Positions 1 through 8,896 of a stretch of 64,000 bases of DNA are shown one piece after another. Source of the stretch: an uncultured Paracoccaceae bacterium (GTDB lineage: Bacteria; Pseudomonadota; Alphaproteobacteria; Rhodobacterales; Rhodobacteraceae); contig CANMPK010000003.1 in the NCBI GenBank assembly GCA_947499725.1, forward strand, positions 310,001 through 374,000. Direction: 5' to 3'. The notes beneath the pieces were generated by a model. That model searched no databases. It was not told the origin of the DNA and saw only the letters and a program-made list of their open reading frames with translations. The position numbers were made by a program, and so were the translations under genes. Positions within the stretch are counted from its first letter, which is position 1; each line of letters opens with the position of its first letter.

Positions 1-284
1 GTCATCCGATGGAACGGAGCGTCGCGCGTAATGCCTGCATTTGCGACAACAACGTCAACTGGGCCCAGATCGGCCTCAACCTGTGCGATGCCAGCTTTAG
101 ACGCCTCATAGTCCGCAACATTCCACTTATAGGTTTTTATTCCTGTGGCTTCTGTAAAGGCAGCCGCCTTCTCATCATTGCCTGCATATGTTGCAGCAAC
201 GTTATATCCCTCTGCTTTAAGTGCTTTGGAAATCGCTTCGCCAATACCGCGTGATCCGCCGGTGACGAGTGCTACTTTAGCCAT
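1..284 (-). CDS. phaB: acetoacetyl-CoA reductase PhaB, 5' part (runs off window edge)
   Basis: Reading the minus strand from an ATG at 284 gives about 94 residues beginning MAKVALVTGGSRGIGEAISK and cut by the window start. The nucleotide-binding TGGSRGIG motif near residue 8 and the later ANAGIT motif are those of short-chain dehydrogenases. The gene lies directly after phaA on the same strand, which fits NADPH-dependent acetoacetyl-CoA reductase of polyhydroxybutyrate synthesis and of the entry to the ethylmalonyl-CoA pathway. A strong Shine-Dalgarno (CGGAGG) lies 7 nt upstream of the ATG. The catalytic Tyr/Lys region is outside the window, so FabG-like paralogues cannot be excluded from the sequence alone. 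Confidence 0.85.
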   Translation of the reverse strand, partial: MAKVALVTGGSRGIGEAISKALKAEGYNVAATYAGNDEKAAAFTEATGIKTYKWNVADYEASKAGIAQVEADLGPVDVVVANAGITRDAPFHRM

Positions 285-322
285 GGTGTTCCTCCGAAAG
301 TGCCGTAAGTATTCTGTAATTA

Positions 323-354
323 AATTGCATTTAAATTAATTAATTTGCAATTAA
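323..354. promoter_or_regulatory. AT-rich inverted repeat in the phaB leader, candidate operator
   Basis: Arms AATTGCA (323-329) and TGCAATT (346-352) form an inverted repeat with a 16-nt spacer made only of A and T. Inside it, 340-354 reads TTAA-N7-TTAA, the form of the CtrA consensus known from Alphaproteobacteria. The element lies 40-70 bp upstream of the phaB start, between the phaA terminator and phaB, where a promoter is expected. An AT-only stretch produces TTAA words easily, so the CtrA reading is weak; a PHA regulator is an alternative. No regulator can be assigned. Confidence 0.35.
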
Positions 355-423
355 GTTTCGCCATCAAATTGGGAAAAATTTCCCTTTCTTTGACTAATAA
401 AAGCACAGTTTCAGGTTGAGACC

Positions 424-455
424 ACAAAAAAAGGGTTCCCAAAGAGGGAACCCTT
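424..455 (-). terminator. Rho-independent terminator behind phaA
   Basis: A perfect 10-bp stem (AAGGGTTCCC 431-440, GGGAACCCTT 446-455) with a 5-nt loop is followed on the minus strand by a T run at 430-425. It lies 25 bp after the phaA stop and before phaB, so phaA and phaB are probably not one simple transcript. The plus strand also has a T-rich run at 461-470, so the hairpin may work in both directions. Confidence 0.85.
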
Positions 456-479
456 AAAGATTTTTTCTTTTGCCTAATT

Positions 480-1658
480 TCAGGGACGTTCAACGCAAAG
501 CGCAACACCCATGCCACCACCAATACATAGGGTCGCTAGGCCTTTTTTCGCATCACGACGCTGCATTTCAAACAGCAGTGTATTGAGTACACGGCAACCA
601 GAGGCGCCGATCGGGTGACCGATTGCAATCGCGCCGCCATTGACGTTCACGATGGACGGGTCCCAACCCATGTCTTTGTTCACAGCACAGGCCTGTGCAG
701 CGAAGGCTTCGTTGGCTTCAACCAGATCCAGATCATCCACAGACCAGCCCGCTTTTGCCAATGCTTTACGCGAAGCATGGATCGGGCCAACACCCATGAT
801 GGATGGGTCAAGACCTGCTGTTGCATAAGATGCGATGCGCGCCAGCGGTGTGATGCCACGCTTTTCAGCATTGTCTGCTGTCATCAGCAACGTTGCAGCT
901 GCGCCATCGTTGATGCCTGATGCGTTGGCTGCTGTTACAGTACCACCGTCACGTACGAAAGCAGGGCGCAGTTTCTGCATGCCTTCAATGGTCGCGCCAT
1001 GGCGAATGTATTCGTCTTTGTCGACAATGATGTCGCCTCTACGGTTCTTCACTGTGTAGGCAATGACTTCGTCGTCAAACTTGCCAGCTTTTTGCGCGGC
1101 TTCCGCTTTGTTCTGCGATGCCAACGCGAATTCATCCTGCATATCGCGGGAAATCTGCCATTTTTCAGCAACGTTTTCAGCGGTTTGACCCATGTGGTAG
1201 CCGTTAAATGCATCCCACAGACCGTCTTTGATCATAGAGTCGATATACTTCATATCGCCCATCTTCTGACCATTGCGCAGATTCGCCACATGCGGCGACA
1301 TGGACATGTTTTCTTGACCACCAGCAGCTACAATATCCGCATCGCCCAACTGAATGTGCTGCGCGGCCAGGGCAACTGCGCGTAGACCAGAGCCACAGAC
1401 TTGGTTCATGCTCCAAGCGGCGCTTTCAATAGGCAGGCCCGCATTGATGTGCGCTTGGCGTGCAGGGTTTTGGCCCTGGCCGGCTGTCAGAACTTGGCCC
1501 AGAATTGTTTCAGAGACTTCGGACTTGTCGATACCAGCGCGCTCAACCACAGCTTCCAAAACCGCTGCGCCCAAATCGTGCGCCGGCACGTTTGCCAAAG
1601 ACCCACCAAAGCTGCCGACTGCTGTACGCGCCGCAGAAGCAATAACCACATTTGTCAT
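480..1658 (-). CDS. phaA: acetyl-CoA C-acetyltransferase (beta-ketothiolase) PhaA
   Basis: This 392-residue thiolase condenses two acetyl-CoA to acetoacetyl-CoA, the first step of polyhydroxybutyrate synthesis and of the ethylmalonyl-CoA pathway. The acylated cysteine is in NQVCGSGL (Cys88), the catalytic His in [12 protein letters not shown] near residue 348, and the second Cys in LCIGGGMG near 379. Length matches the biosynthetic thiolase family. The start ATG follows a GAGGAAG ribosome site. phaB follows on the same strand across a terminator. Other genes of the same carbon route (ccr, ecm, mch, mcl2) lie further along the window. A purely degradative thiolase role is possible, but the phaB neighbour favours PhaA. 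Confidence 0.95.
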   Translation of the reverse strand: MTNVVIASAARTAVGSFGGSLANVPAHDLGAAVLEAVVERAGIDKSEVSETILGQVLTAGQGQNPARQAHINAGLPIESAAWSMNQVCGSGLRAVALAAQHIQLGDADIVAAGGQENMSMSPHVANLRNGQKMGDMKYIDSMIKDGLWDAFNGYHMGQTAENVAEKWQISRDMQDEFALASQNKAEAAQKAGKFDDEVIAYTVKNRRGDIIVDKDEYIRHGATIEGMQKLRPAFVRDGGTVTAANASGINDGAAATLLMTADNAEKRGITPLARIASYATAGLDPSIMGVGPIHASRKALAKAGWSVDDLDLVEANEAFAAQACAVNKDMGWDPSIVNVNGGAIAIGHPIGASGCRVLNTLLFEMQRRDAKKGLATLCIGGGMGVALCVERP

Positions 1659-1791
1659 AAAATTCTTCCTCTTAGATTCAGAAATGAGCGCCCTCCCAGA
1701 CGTCTCAAACGATCCACTCCAACATCGTCATTAATCGATTTTCTGCACTGCGGCAATTAAAACCTGTCCTTAAAAATAAAGCCCAAACCGT
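1659..1791. other. phaA upstream region
   Basis: This 133-bp gap between the EAL protein's end and the phaA start should hold the phaA promoter. It includes TTCTGCACTGCGGCAA (1740-1755), which contains TGC/GCA half-sites of the kind reported for the PHA regulator PhaR, but it is not a clean palindrome. No convincing -35/-10 pair was identified. Confidence 0.3.
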
Positions 1792-2619
1792 TTAAGCAAC
1801 CCGTTCCTGCAAATTATCCTTATCCCACGGTGGATTAACGGTCGGGGCGCCGAATAAAAAACCTTGAAGGCAATGAAAGCCAAGCTGCCCTAACATTGCT
1901 GCATCTGCTCGGTTTTCCACCCGTGTGGCCACCGTGAAAATATCAAACTCATGCGCGATCGTTGCCATTGCACCTGCCAGCACCTGATTTTCACGATCCG
2001 CGCTGATATTGCGTGTGAACTGCCCGTCGATCTTCAAAATGTCGAAAAAGAAGTCTTTGAAGTACCGAAACGAGGTCAGTTCTGAGGCGTAGTCATCAAG
2101 CGCAAAGGCGATCCCTTTTGGTTGAAGCTCATCCATAAAGTCCATCACAAGTTCAGGCACTTGCATGGCCGAAGGTTCTGAGATTTCGAGGATCAAGCGT
2201 TCCGCCGTATCGGAACGCCGCTTAATCCCGTTCTGCAGTGTACGCATCCAGCGCCGATACCCGATCGAGCGTGCCGACATATTCACAGACAACCGCAAAC
2301 CGGGATTTTTGTTCAAAGCCCGCAGGCCCAATTCCAAGGCAAGGCAGTCCAAATCGCGGCCTGCTTCGGTGTCGGATACACTTCCCATAAAGTCTTTTGC
2401 GGGAATCACACGCCCCGTTTCATCCAGCACGCGGATCAGCCCCTCGTAAAAGGCGACTTTATGCGGGGCGGCAGACTGCACAATGGGCTGATACGCCAGC
2501 ATCACCTCTTTATGGGCGATGGCCGCTTTGACCATATCCAATGTGCCACCATCACGCGTAGAGACCGCATAATCTAGCGGATTGCCTTTATTGGCTTTGG
2601 CCCGTTTTCGATCATTCAT
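1792..2619 (-). CDS. stand-alone EAL-domain protein (cyclic-di-GMP phosphodiesterase family)
   Basis: The 275-residue product is a single EAL domain with no sensor, GGDEF or membrane segment. The residues that bind metal and substrate in active EAL enzymes all appear present: Glu59 (as EGL), Asn113, Glu145, Asp175-Asp176, Lys196, Glu235 and Gln252. Loop 6, normally DDFGTG, reads DDYASE, which in this family can weaken dimerisation and activity. The ATG at 2619 is preferred over a TTG at 2640 because AAGGGAAG sits just upstream. It stands between phaA and a thioredoxin-like gene with no functional link to either. Activity on c-di-GMP is inferred and could be weak. Confidence 0.85.
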   Translation of the reverse strand: MNDRKRAKANKGNPLDYAVSTRDGGTLDMVKAAIAHKEVMLAYQPIVQSAAPHKVAFYEGLIRVLDETGRVIPAKDFMGSVSDTEAGRDLDCLALELGLRALNKNPGLRLSVNMSARSIGYRRWMRTLQNGIKRRSDTAERLILEISEPSAMQVPELVMDFMDELQPKGIAFALDDYASELTSFRYFKDFFFDILKIDGQFTRNISADRENQVLAGAMATIAHEFDIFTVATRVENRADAAMLGQLGFHCLQGFLFGAPTVNPPWDKDNLQERVA

Positions 2620-2687
2620 CAGCGCTGCTTCCCTTACCAACGCAAGAGAAACGCAAGCCTATGAACAAGTCGTTAATATTTCAGTGA

Positions 2688-3251
2688 TTAGCTCTCAGGC
2701 TGACCGATTAATTCAGTCAAAATTGCCTTAGCAGAATCGCTAGACCAATCCGCATCCCCGCGCAGGCGGGCGATCTCTTGGCCCTCAGGGTCGATGATCA
2801 CTGTGATCGGCAGGCCCAACACCTTCATATCACGCGCAATTTTCTGCTTTGGGTCTTGATGGCGGGGCAGGTTGTCGACCTCGATCTCGGCAAAGAACTT
2901 TTTGATCGCAGGCGGCATATTGCGGCCTGTCGCCAAGGTCACCACTTCAAAGGCATCGCTGCCCAGTTCCGTTTGCAACTCAGACAGCATCGGCATTTCA
3001 GCGCGGCAGGGCGCACACCACGTGGCCCAGAAGTTCAAAAGCACATATTTGCCTTCGTAGTCAGCCAGAAATCCGTCACCGCCATCTTCATGTACAAAAG
3101 CAGATGTGCTGATGGCGACAGGCTCTTGATGAAACACAAGTTTCTTCATATCGCCTTCGCGTAAGGCTTCGGCTGATTTGATATCAGCAGACGCAACATT
3201 TGCGCTAAGGGCCAAGGCCATATAAAGCACGCTAAACCGTAACAGACGCAT
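2688..3251 (-). CDS. TlpA-family thioredoxin-like protein, exported
   Basis: The 187-residue protein starts with a hydrophobic signal peptide ending near ANVASA, so it acts in the periplasm. The redox centre is WCAPC (Trp78 to Cys82), followed by the fold's cis-proline in GLPIT. Such TlpA/ResA-like proteins reduce disulfides, often in cytochrome c or oxidase maturation. The ATG at 3251 is chosen because CGGAGG lies 4 nt upstream; a start 18 nt earlier would put the ribosome site inside the gene. It is divergent from argH with only 21 bp between the two starts, so promoters must overlap coding DNA. The substrate is unknown. Confidence 0.88.
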   Translation of the reverse strand: MRLLRFSVLYMALALSANVASADIKSAEALREGDMKKLVFHQEPVAISTSAFVHEDGGDGFLADYEGKYVLLNFWATWCAPCRAEMPMLSELQTELGSDAFEVVTLATGRNMPPAIKKFFAEIEVDNLPRHQDPKQKIARDMKVLGLPITVIIDPEGQEIARLRGDADWSSDSAKAILTELIGQPES

Positions 3252-3272
3252 AGTTCCTCCGAAGGGCACGAC

Positions 3273-4664
3273 ATGACAGAAAAATCCTCAAACCAGATGT
3301 GGGGCGGCCGCTTTGCCGCCGGTCCGGACGCGATCATGGAGGCGATCAATGCCTCGATCGGGTACGATCGACGGATGGCGACGCAGGATATCACTGGTTC
3401 GCGGGCCCACGCAGCCATGTTGGCCAAAGCAGGCATCATTACGGATAAGGATGCTGAGGCGATTAGGGAAGGCTTGCTCACGGTCTTGTCAGAGATCGAT
3501 AACGGAAATTTCAACTTTTCCGCCGCTTTGGAGGACATTCACATGAATGTCGAAGCGCGTTTGAAAGAAATCATTGGCGAGCCTGCAGGTCGTTTGCACA
3601 CAGGTCGGTCTCGGAATGACCAAGTGGCGACAGACTTTAAACTCTGGGTGCGTGATCAGATCGACGCCGCAATTTCCGGTATCGAGGCGCTTATGAAAGC
3701 GCTGATCGCCCAAGCCGAAGCTGGCGCGGAATGGGTTATGCCGGGCTTTACGCACCTGCAAACAGCACAGCCTGTCACATGGGGCCACCATATGATGGCC
3801 TATGTGGAAATGCTGGCGCGCGACCGCTCTCGTTTCATCGATGCGCGCAAACGTATGAACGAATCGCCTTTGGGCGCGGCGGCTCTGGCAGGCACATCTT
3901 TCCCGATTGATCGCCACATGACGGCCGAGGCTCTGGGCTTTGATCGTCCAGCCGCCAATTCCTTGGACGCGGTATCTGATCGTGATTTTGCGCTGGAATT
4001 CCTGTCTTGTGCATCTATTTGCGCCGTCCACCTGTCTCGTCTGTCTGAAGAACTGGTGATCTGGTCCTCTGCGCAATTCCGCTTTGTGACCCTGTCAGAT
4101 CGGTTCTCAACCGGCAGCTCGATCATGCCGCAAAAGAAGAACCCAGACGCGGCAGAGCTGATCCGTGCTAAAATCGGCCGCATCTTTGGCGCCAACACAG
4201 CGCTGACGATTGTCATGAAAGGCCTTCCGTTGGCCTATTCCAAAGACATGCAGGAAGACAAAGAGCAAACCTTTGACGCTGCCGATAACCTGATGCTGGC
4301 ACTGGCTGCGATGGAAGGCATGGTCAAAGACATGTCTGCAAACACCGAAAGCCTCGAAGCTGCAGCAGGCAGCGGGTTCTCTACTGCGACAGACTTGGCT
4401 GATTGGCTTGTGCGTGCATTGAACATGCCGTTCCGCGATGCACACCACGTCACTGGGACATTGGTAGCAATGGCGGAATCTCGCGGCTGTGATTTGCCGG
4501 ATCTGACGCTGGAAGATATGACATCTGTCCATGAACACATCACCGAAGAGGTGTTTGGCGTGCTGGGCGTACATAATTCCGTGGCCTCTCGCACCTCTTA
4601 CGGTGGCACCGCGCCCGCGCAAGTACGCGCGCAGGTCAGCCGTTGGAAGGAACAACTGGGATGA
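3273..4664 (+). CDS. argH: argininosuccinate lyase
   Basis: This 463-residue enzyme splits argininosuccinate into arginine and fumarate, the last step of arginine synthesis. The family signature [12 protein letters not shown] is present near residue 282, and the N-terminal MWGGRF segment and HTGRSRNDQ substrate loop are intact. The length is normal. It begins 21 bp from the divergent thioredoxin-like gene and its last codon overlaps the ATG of a small lipoprotein gene (ATGA). The argH-lipoprotein-lysA order suggests a shared amino-acid biosynthesis transcript. Confidence 0.97.
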   Translation: MTEKSSNQMWGGRFAAGPDAIMEAINASIGYDRRMATQDITGSRAHAAMLAKAGIITDKDAEAIREGLLTVLSEIDNGNFNFSAALEDIHMNVEARLKEIIGEPAGRLHTGRSRNDQVATDFKLWVRDQIDAAISGIEALMKALIAQAEAGAEWVMPGFTHLQTAQPVTWGHHMMAYVEMLARDRSRFIDARKRMNESPLGAAALAGTSFPIDRHMTAEALGFDRPAANSLDAVSDRDFALEFLSCASICAVHLSRLSEELVIWSSAQFRFVTLSDRFSTGSSIMPQKKNPDAAELIRAKIGRIFGANTALTIVMKGLPLAYSKDMQEDKEQTFDAADNLMLALAAMEGMVKDMSANTESLEAAAGSGFSTATDLADWLVRALNMPFRDAHHVTGTLVAMAESRGCDLPDLTLEDMTSVHEHITEEVFGVLGVHNSVASRTSYGGTAPAQVRAQVSRWKEQLG

Positions 4665-4834
4665 AACGCATTGCCGCGCTGATGGCTTTGATGATCTTGG
4701 CGAATTGTGGTGTTGACGGGGAACCGCTGACACCGCAATCAAACGCAACTGTTTCTGTGGGCACCAATGGGGTGTCTGTGGGTGGCAGTACATCCATCCG
4801 CAAAGGCAATGTCACGCTCGGCGTGGGGTTCTAG
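4661..4834 (+). CDS. small putative lipoprotein
   Basis: This 57-residue protein overlaps the argH stop by 4 bp (ATGA). It has a positively charged start, a short hydrophobic stretch and a lipobox-like LANC with the lipidation Cys at residue 16, then a Gly/Ser/Val-rich tail. The -1 residue of the box is Asn, which is unusual, so lipidation is probable but not certain. AAGGAA upstream serves as ribosome site. Short lipoproteins at this position beside argH are annotated in related bacteria from memory; no function is known. Confidence 0.7.
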   Translation: MKRIAALMALMILANCGVDGEPLTPQSNATVSVGTNGVSVGGSTSIRKGNVTLGVGF

Positions 4835-4843
4835 GCCTTGCTT

Positions 4844-4887
4844 TGCGCTGAACTGTCAGCGCAGTAGGTATTTGGACCAAGAAGAAG
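4844..4887 (+). repeat. dispersed 3'-end repeat, copy A (hairpin plus GGTATTT module)
   Basis: A perfect 8-bp hairpin (TGCGCTGA 4844-4851, TCAGCGCA 4856-4863) is followed by GGTATTTGGACCAAGAAGAA at 4867-4886. The same arrangement, hairpin then GGTATTTnnnnCAAGAA, occurs at 33880-33925 and 53898-53962, always behind a plus-strand gene and in the plus orientation. It probably marks or makes a transcript 3' end. The copy follows the argH-lipoprotein pair. Confidence 0.6.
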
Positions 4888-4955
4888 CCTGTGTGATTGC
4901 ATAACGGCCAAAGCTTGCCTAAAGAAGCGCGGTAAGCTTGGCTGGAGTGCTTTAG

Positions 4956-6221
4956 ATGGATCATTTTCTGTATCGTGACGGGGCATTGTTTGCCGAAGAC
5001 GTCCCTGTGTCCGAAATCGCGGCACAAGTTGGCACGCCGTTTTATTGCTATTCCACTGCAACCTTCGAACGCCACTTCCGTTTGTTTGATGAGGCGCTGG
5101 AAGGCACAGATCATTTGATCTGCTACGCCATGAAGGCCGCCAGCAACCAAGCCATCTTGAAAACCCTTGCCGCGCTGGGCGCAGGTATGGATGTGGTCTC
5201 TGGCGGGGAATACGCGCGCGCCAAGGCCGCTGGCGTGCCGGGTGATCGCATTGTCTTCTCGGGTGTTGGAAAAACCTACGATGAAATCCACGCGGCACTG
5301 ACAGGCGGCATCCGCCAGTTCAACGTTGAATCCGAGCCTGAGATGGCTGTGATCAACAAAGTCGCCCTGGAGTTAGGCGTGCGCGCGCCTATTACCGTGC
5401 GTGTGAACCCAGACGTGGATGCAAAAACCCACGCCAAAATCGCGACAGGCAAATCTGAAAACAAATTCGGCATCCCAATCAGCCGCGCGCGTGAGGTCTA
5501 TGCCCATGCGGCCAGCCTGCCGGGCCTCGAGGTGATTGGCATTGATGTGCACATCGGTAGCCAGCTGACTCAGCTAGAGCCGTTCCGCTTGGCCTATGAA
5601 AAAGTCGCTGCGCTGACGGAAGAGCTGCGCGCAGACGGCCATAACATCAAACGCCTCGATCTGGGCGGTGGCCTTGGCATTCCCTATGAGCGTTCCAACG
5701 AAGCGCCGCCACTGCCTGTGGAATATGGCGCCATGGTTAAGGAAACGCTGGGCCATCTGAATTGCGAGATCGAAATCGAGCCAGGCCGCCTGATTGCAGG
5801 CAATGCCGGCATCATGGTCAGCAAGGTAATCTACGTCAAAGAAGGCGAAGACCGGAAATTCATGATTGTTGATGGCGCGATGAACGATTTGATCCGTCCA
5901 GCCATGTATGAAGCGCATCATGACATCGTGCCTGTTGTCGAAGCCGAACCCGGCACCGAACCACAGGCCTATGATATCGTTGGCCCCGTTTGCGAAACTG
6001 GCGATACCTTCGCCAAGGCGCGCAATATGTCACCGGTTGCGCCAGACGATCTGATCGCTTTCCGTTCGGCAGGTGCCTATGGCGCCGTGATGGCCAGCGA
6101 ATATAACACCCGTCCTCTGATCCCAGAGGTTCTGGTGAATGGTGATCAATTTGCGGTTATCCGCCGTCGTCCGACCTTTGACGAAATGATAAATCGCGAT
6201 ACCATTCCTGAGTGGCTCTAG
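4956..6221 (+). CDS. lysA: diaminopimelate decarboxylase
   Basis: This 421-residue PLP enzyme decarboxylates meso-diaminopimelate to lysine. The PLP lysine lies in CYAMKAASNQ near residue 52, the glycine-rich phosphate-binding loop is LDLGGGLGIPY near 232, and the C-terminal GPVCETGDTF motif with the substrate-binding Cys is present. The length is typical. It lies 120 bp after the lipoprotein gene, beyond a repeat hairpin, and is followed at 36 bp by a TIGR02302 gene. Confidence 0.97.
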   Translation: MDHFLYRDGALFAEDVPVSEIAAQVGTPFYCYSTATFERHFRLFDEALEGTDHLICYAMKAASNQAILKTLAALGAGMDVVSGGEYARAKAAGVPGDRIVFSGVGKTYDEIHAALTGGIRQFNVESEPEMAVINKVALELGVRAPITVRVNPDVDAKTHAKIATGKSENKFGIPISRAREVYAHAASLPGLEVIGIDVHIGSQLTQLEPFRLAYEKVAALTEELRADGHNIKRLDLGGGLGIPYERSNEAPPLPVEYGAMVKETLGHLNCEIEIEPGRLIAGNAGIMVSKVIYVKEGEDRKFMIVDGAMNDLIRPAMYEAHHDIVPVVEAEPGTEPQAYDIVGPVCETGDTFAKARNMSPVAPDDLIAFRSAGAYGAVMASEYNTRPLIPEVLVNGDQFAVIRRRPTFDEMINRDTIPEWL

Positions 6222-6257
6222 GACAATCCCGTCCATAGCGCTCAGAAACGGAGCATC

Positions 6258-8870
6258 GTGGCACCATCTGGTCCCGTCAAAACCGTTTTAAATAAGCTCT
6301 CTTGGGTTCTTTCGCTGACGCGGCTGGGCCTTCTGGCAGAGCAATTGATTCGTGCATTCTGGCCCCTGTGGTCTGTGGCTTTCGTGGCCCTCGCCGCGCT
6401 GATGTTCGGTCTGCAAGATGTGTTGTCCGTCGAGTTGGTTTGGGCGAGCGGCATTGTTTCGCTGATTGCTTTGGCAATGTGCCTGTTTTGGGGGCTGCGT
6501 CGCCTGTCGTGGCCAAGCCGCCAAGATGCATTAGAGCGGCTGGATGCCACGTTGCCGGGCCGTCCGGTTCAGGCCCTGCTCGATCAACCGGCCATGGGCA
6601 AATCCGATCCGGCAAGCGCCGCCATCTGGCAAGCCCACCAAGCGCGCATGGCGAAAGCCGCTGAAAAGGCACGTCCGCCAAAGCCCGACTTTAAAACCGC
6701 GCATCTTGATCCATTTGGTCTCCGCTTTGTGGCCGTCCTTTTGTTGTCACTCGGCCTGCTGTTCGGCAGTTTTGAACGGCTTTCCAGTTTGAAAGCCATG
6801 GCGCCCCAAAGCAACGCGCCGGTCCTTGCTGCGGCCTCGTGGGAAGGCTGGATAGAGCCGCCCGCCTACACCGGCCTGCCAACCCTTTACCTAAACGATC
6901 AGCCTGAAGGCGATCTGAACGTGCCAATCAACAGCCGCGTCACCCTGCGGCTTTATGGTGAAGTCGGCGCCCTGACTGTGCAAGAAACCGTCTCTGCGCG
7001 TATCGGTGAAGTGCCAAGTGCTGCAAACCCATCCCACGACTTCACCCTTCGCCAAGACGGCACGCTTGAAATCGCGGGCGAGGGAGGGCGCCTTTGGCAA
7101 GTTGCGCTGAAACCCGATCTTACGCCGCAATTGATCGCAATTGGTGAAGTAGAGACCTCTGGCATCGGCGAAATGTCTTTGCCCTTCACCGCCGAGGACG
7201 ACTATCGCGTCATCAATGGAACGGCGGTGATTTCGCTTGATCTGGCAAAGGTCGATCGCCGATTTGGCTTGGAAACGGCTCCAGAAGACACGCTGCCCGT
7301 TCAATTGCCTTTACCCCTGCCAATTTCCGGCAAACGTGACATCTTTGATGAAGTCTTGGTCGAGGACTTCTCAGATCATGTTTGGGCGCATCTCCCTGTG
7401 AAAATCTCATTGCAGGTCGAAGATGCTGCGGGGCAAACCAGCCTGCCCGAGGTGATCGAAATCCCGCTGCCAGCGCGACGTTTCTTTGATCCAATGGCCA
7501 GCGCGTTGGTGGAACTGCGTCGCGATCTTCTGTGGTCTCGCACCAATGCGCCGCGCGTGTCACAACTGATCCGCGCCATTTCACATCGCCCTGAAGAGGG
7601 CGTCTTCCGCAAAGAAACCGATTACCTGCGCCTGCGCACGATCCTACGCAGCTTAGAAAGTGAAACCCAATCAGGTCTCACTATCGAAGCACAGGCTGAA
7701 ATCGCGGCGCAATTGTGGGAGCTGGCGATGGCGCTTGAAGAGGGCGATCTGAGCGATGCCTTGGAGCGTATGGAACGCGCACAAGAACGCCTGTCGGAAG
7801 CGATTGAAAATGGCGCCAGCCCAGAAGAGATTGCCCGCCTGATGCAAGAATTGCGCGAGGCCACGCAAGATTACCTGCGCCAACTGGCGCAACAGAACCA
7901 AAACCAAGGCGACGAATTTGACCGTGACCAACAGCAAGCGCAGGACTCGATCGATCTGACGCAACAAGATTTGCAGGCGATGATGGACCGCATTCAAGAG
8001 CTGATGGAGCAAGGCCGCATGGCCGAAGCCCAGCAAGCCTTGGAAGAATTCCAGCGCATGTTAGAAAACATGCAAGTCGCGCAAGGCGGGCAGGGCGAGC
8101 CTTCTCCTGGGCAGCAAGCTATGAACGATCTGGGGCAAACCCTGCAAGACCAACAAGGCCTGTCTGATGAGGCCTTCCAGCAATTGCAGGATCAGTTCAA
8201 TCCGAATGGCCAACAGGGGCAGCAGGGCCAAGGCAGCCAACAAGGTCAAAGCACGCAGCAACAGGGAACCCAGCAAGGGCAGGGCACTCAGCAAGGCCAA
8301 GGAAACCAAGGACAAGGTGGCAGCCCTGAGGGTACGCAAAACGGTGAAAACGGAGCGCCAACCGGCGAAGGCCAAACCACCGAGGAAAGCCTCTCTAACC
8401 GCCAACAAACTCTGCGCCGCGAGCTTCAGCGCCAGATGCAAAACCTGCCAGAGCAAGGCACAACAGAGGGCGAAAATGCCCGCCGTTCCCTTCAGCGCGC
8501 AGATAATGCCATGGAAGGTGCCGAAGAAGCCCTGCGCAACAATCAACTGGCCGAAGCACTCGATCAACAAGCAAATGCGATTGAAGCGCTACGCGAGGGG
8601 ATGCGCAGCTTGGGCGAGGCCATGGCGCAAGCGCAAGGCGGCGAGGGCGGTGAAGCCTTTGCCGAAGATGATATGGGGTTTGGCCAAGACCCTCTTGGGC
8701 GCAATCCGGGTGGCTTTGGCGCTGTAGGCTCTGATGAAAACCTATTGCAGGGCGAAGATGTGTATCGCCGCGCCCGCGACCTGCTTGACGAAATCCGCCG
8801 CCGCTCTGGCGATACAGAACGAACAGAGCAAGAGCGCAATTACCTGCGCCGCTTGCTAGATCGCTTCTAG
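6258..8870 (+). CDS. TIGR02302-family membrane protein with Gln-rich region
   Basis: This 870-residue protein has two to three N-terminal membrane segments (about residues 30-75 and 155-175), a soluble middle part, and a long Gln/Gly-rich low-complexity tail (about 645-700) inside an alpha-helical Glu/Gln/Arg region. This architecture matches the alphaproteobacterial TIGR02302 family, whose function is unknown. The start is GTG at 6258 with ACGGAG 4 nt upstream. The gene follows lysA on the same strand. It ends 26 bp before a convergent zinc-ribbon gene. The repeat QGQ runs are easily expanded or contracted, so length may vary between strains. Confidence 0.85.
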   Translation: MAPSGPVKTVLNKLSWVLSLTRLGLLAEQLIRAFWPLWSVAFVALAALMFGLQDVLSVELVWASGIVSLIALAMCLFWGLRRLSWPSRQDALERLDATLPGRPVQALLDQPAMGKSDPASAAIWQAHQARMAKAAEKARPPKPDFKTAHLDPFGLRFVAVLLLSLGLLFGSFERLSSLKAMAPQSNAPVLAAASWEGWIEPPAYTGLPTLYLNDQPEGDLNVPINSRVTLRLYGEVGALTVQETVSARIGEVPSAANPSHDFTLRQDGTLEIAGEGGRLWQVALKPDLTPQLIAIGEVETSGIGEMSLPFTAEDDYRVINGTAVISLDLAKVDRRFGLETAPEDTLPVQLPLPLPISGKRDIFDEVLVEDFSDHVWAHLPVKISLQVEDAAGQTSLPEVIEIPLPARRFFDPMASALVELRRDLLWSRTNAPRVSQLIRAISHRPEEGVFRKETDYLRLRTILRSLESETQSGLTIEAQAEIAAQLWELAMALEEGDLSDALERMERAQERLSEAIENGASPEEIARLMQELREATQDYLRQLAQQNQNQGDEFDRDQQQAQDSIDLTQQDLQAMMDRIQELMEQGRMAEAQQALEEFQRMLENMQVAQGGQGEPSPGQQAMNDLGQTLQDQQGLSDEAFQQLQDQFNPNGQQGQQGQGSQQGQSTQQQGTQQGQGTQQGQGNQGQGGSPEGTQNGENGAPTGEGQTTEESLSNRQQTLRRELQRQMQNLPEQGTTEGENARRSLQRADNAMEGAEEALRNNQLAEALDQQANAIEALREGMRSLGEAMAQAQGGEGGEAFAEDDMGFGQDPLGRNPGGFGAVGSDENLLQGEDVYRRARDLLDEIRRRSGDTERTEQERNYLRRLLDRF

Positions 8871-8896
8871 GAAAGCACAGAAACTCAGCTCTGGAC

